NCBI GenBank assembly: GCA_030592205.1
Contig: JAUVKA010000205.1
Span: 1-7,209, forward strand
Source: Bacteroidota bacterium
Lineage (GTDB): Bacteria; Bacteroidota; Bacteroidia; Bacteroidales; UBA12481
Length of the DNA stretch: 7,209 bases
Direction of reading: 5' to 3'
Under the pieces are notes generated by a model, which saw nothing but the letters and a program-made list of their open reading frames with translations, ran no database searches and was not told the DNA's origin. This document shows positions 7,189-7,209 of the stretch, piece by piece; the stretch's first letter is position 1; each line of letters opens with the position of its first letter. A program made the position numbers and the translations under genes.

Positions 7189-7209
7189 AGTAAGGAAGAA
7201 AGGTCGGAA

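Overview
This window looks like part of a carbohydrate-degradation locus from a member of the Bacteroidota, probably a marine or sediment polysaccharide degrader. The evidence for that origin is fourfold: a signal peptide ending in the LLAQ style common in this phylum, the pairing of large exo-acting glycoside hydrolases with an S1 sulfatase, moderately AT-rich DNA (judged by eye, not counted), and weak Shine-Dalgarno sequences. The phylum is an inference. Genus cannot be told from this sequence.

Layout: from the left edge to 2912 on the + strand runs a large glycoside hydrolase of the GH106 (alpha-L-rhamnosidase) type, with its first residues cut off by the window edge. It converges, across a 36-bp gap, on a minus-strand GH95-type glycoside hydrolase (2949-5324; alpha-L-fucosidase family) with a clear signal peptide. 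Upstream of that gene and on the same strand is an S1 formylglycine sulfatase (5446-7122, frame open to the right edge) with a lipoprotein-like N-terminus. The 121-bp spacer between the sulfatase and GH95 genes holds a REP-like GC-rich palindrome and most of a 16-bp tandem repeat that runs into the 3' end of the sulfatase gene. A second palindromic repeat lies at the 5' end of the sulfatase frame.

How the genes fit together: a sulfatase, a GH95 enzyme and a GH106-like enzyme together suggest removal of sulfate esters followed by trimming of terminal deoxy-sugars (L-fucose and/or L-rhamnose) from a sulfated or highly branched polysaccharide, such as a fucoidan, ulvan or rhamnofucan-like glycan. 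No SusC/SusD pair, regulator or transporter lies in the window, so the substrate remains inferred.

The features most worth a second look are the odd start of the sulfatase gene (a palindromic repeat lies in frame with its signal peptide and no ATG, GTG or TTG occurs upstream of an implausibly short ATG), the tandem repeat that supplies the sulfatase stop codon and last residues, and the divergent active-site loop of the GH95 protein. I see no RNA genes, CRISPR array, transposase or clear promoter. No wholly new system is evident.
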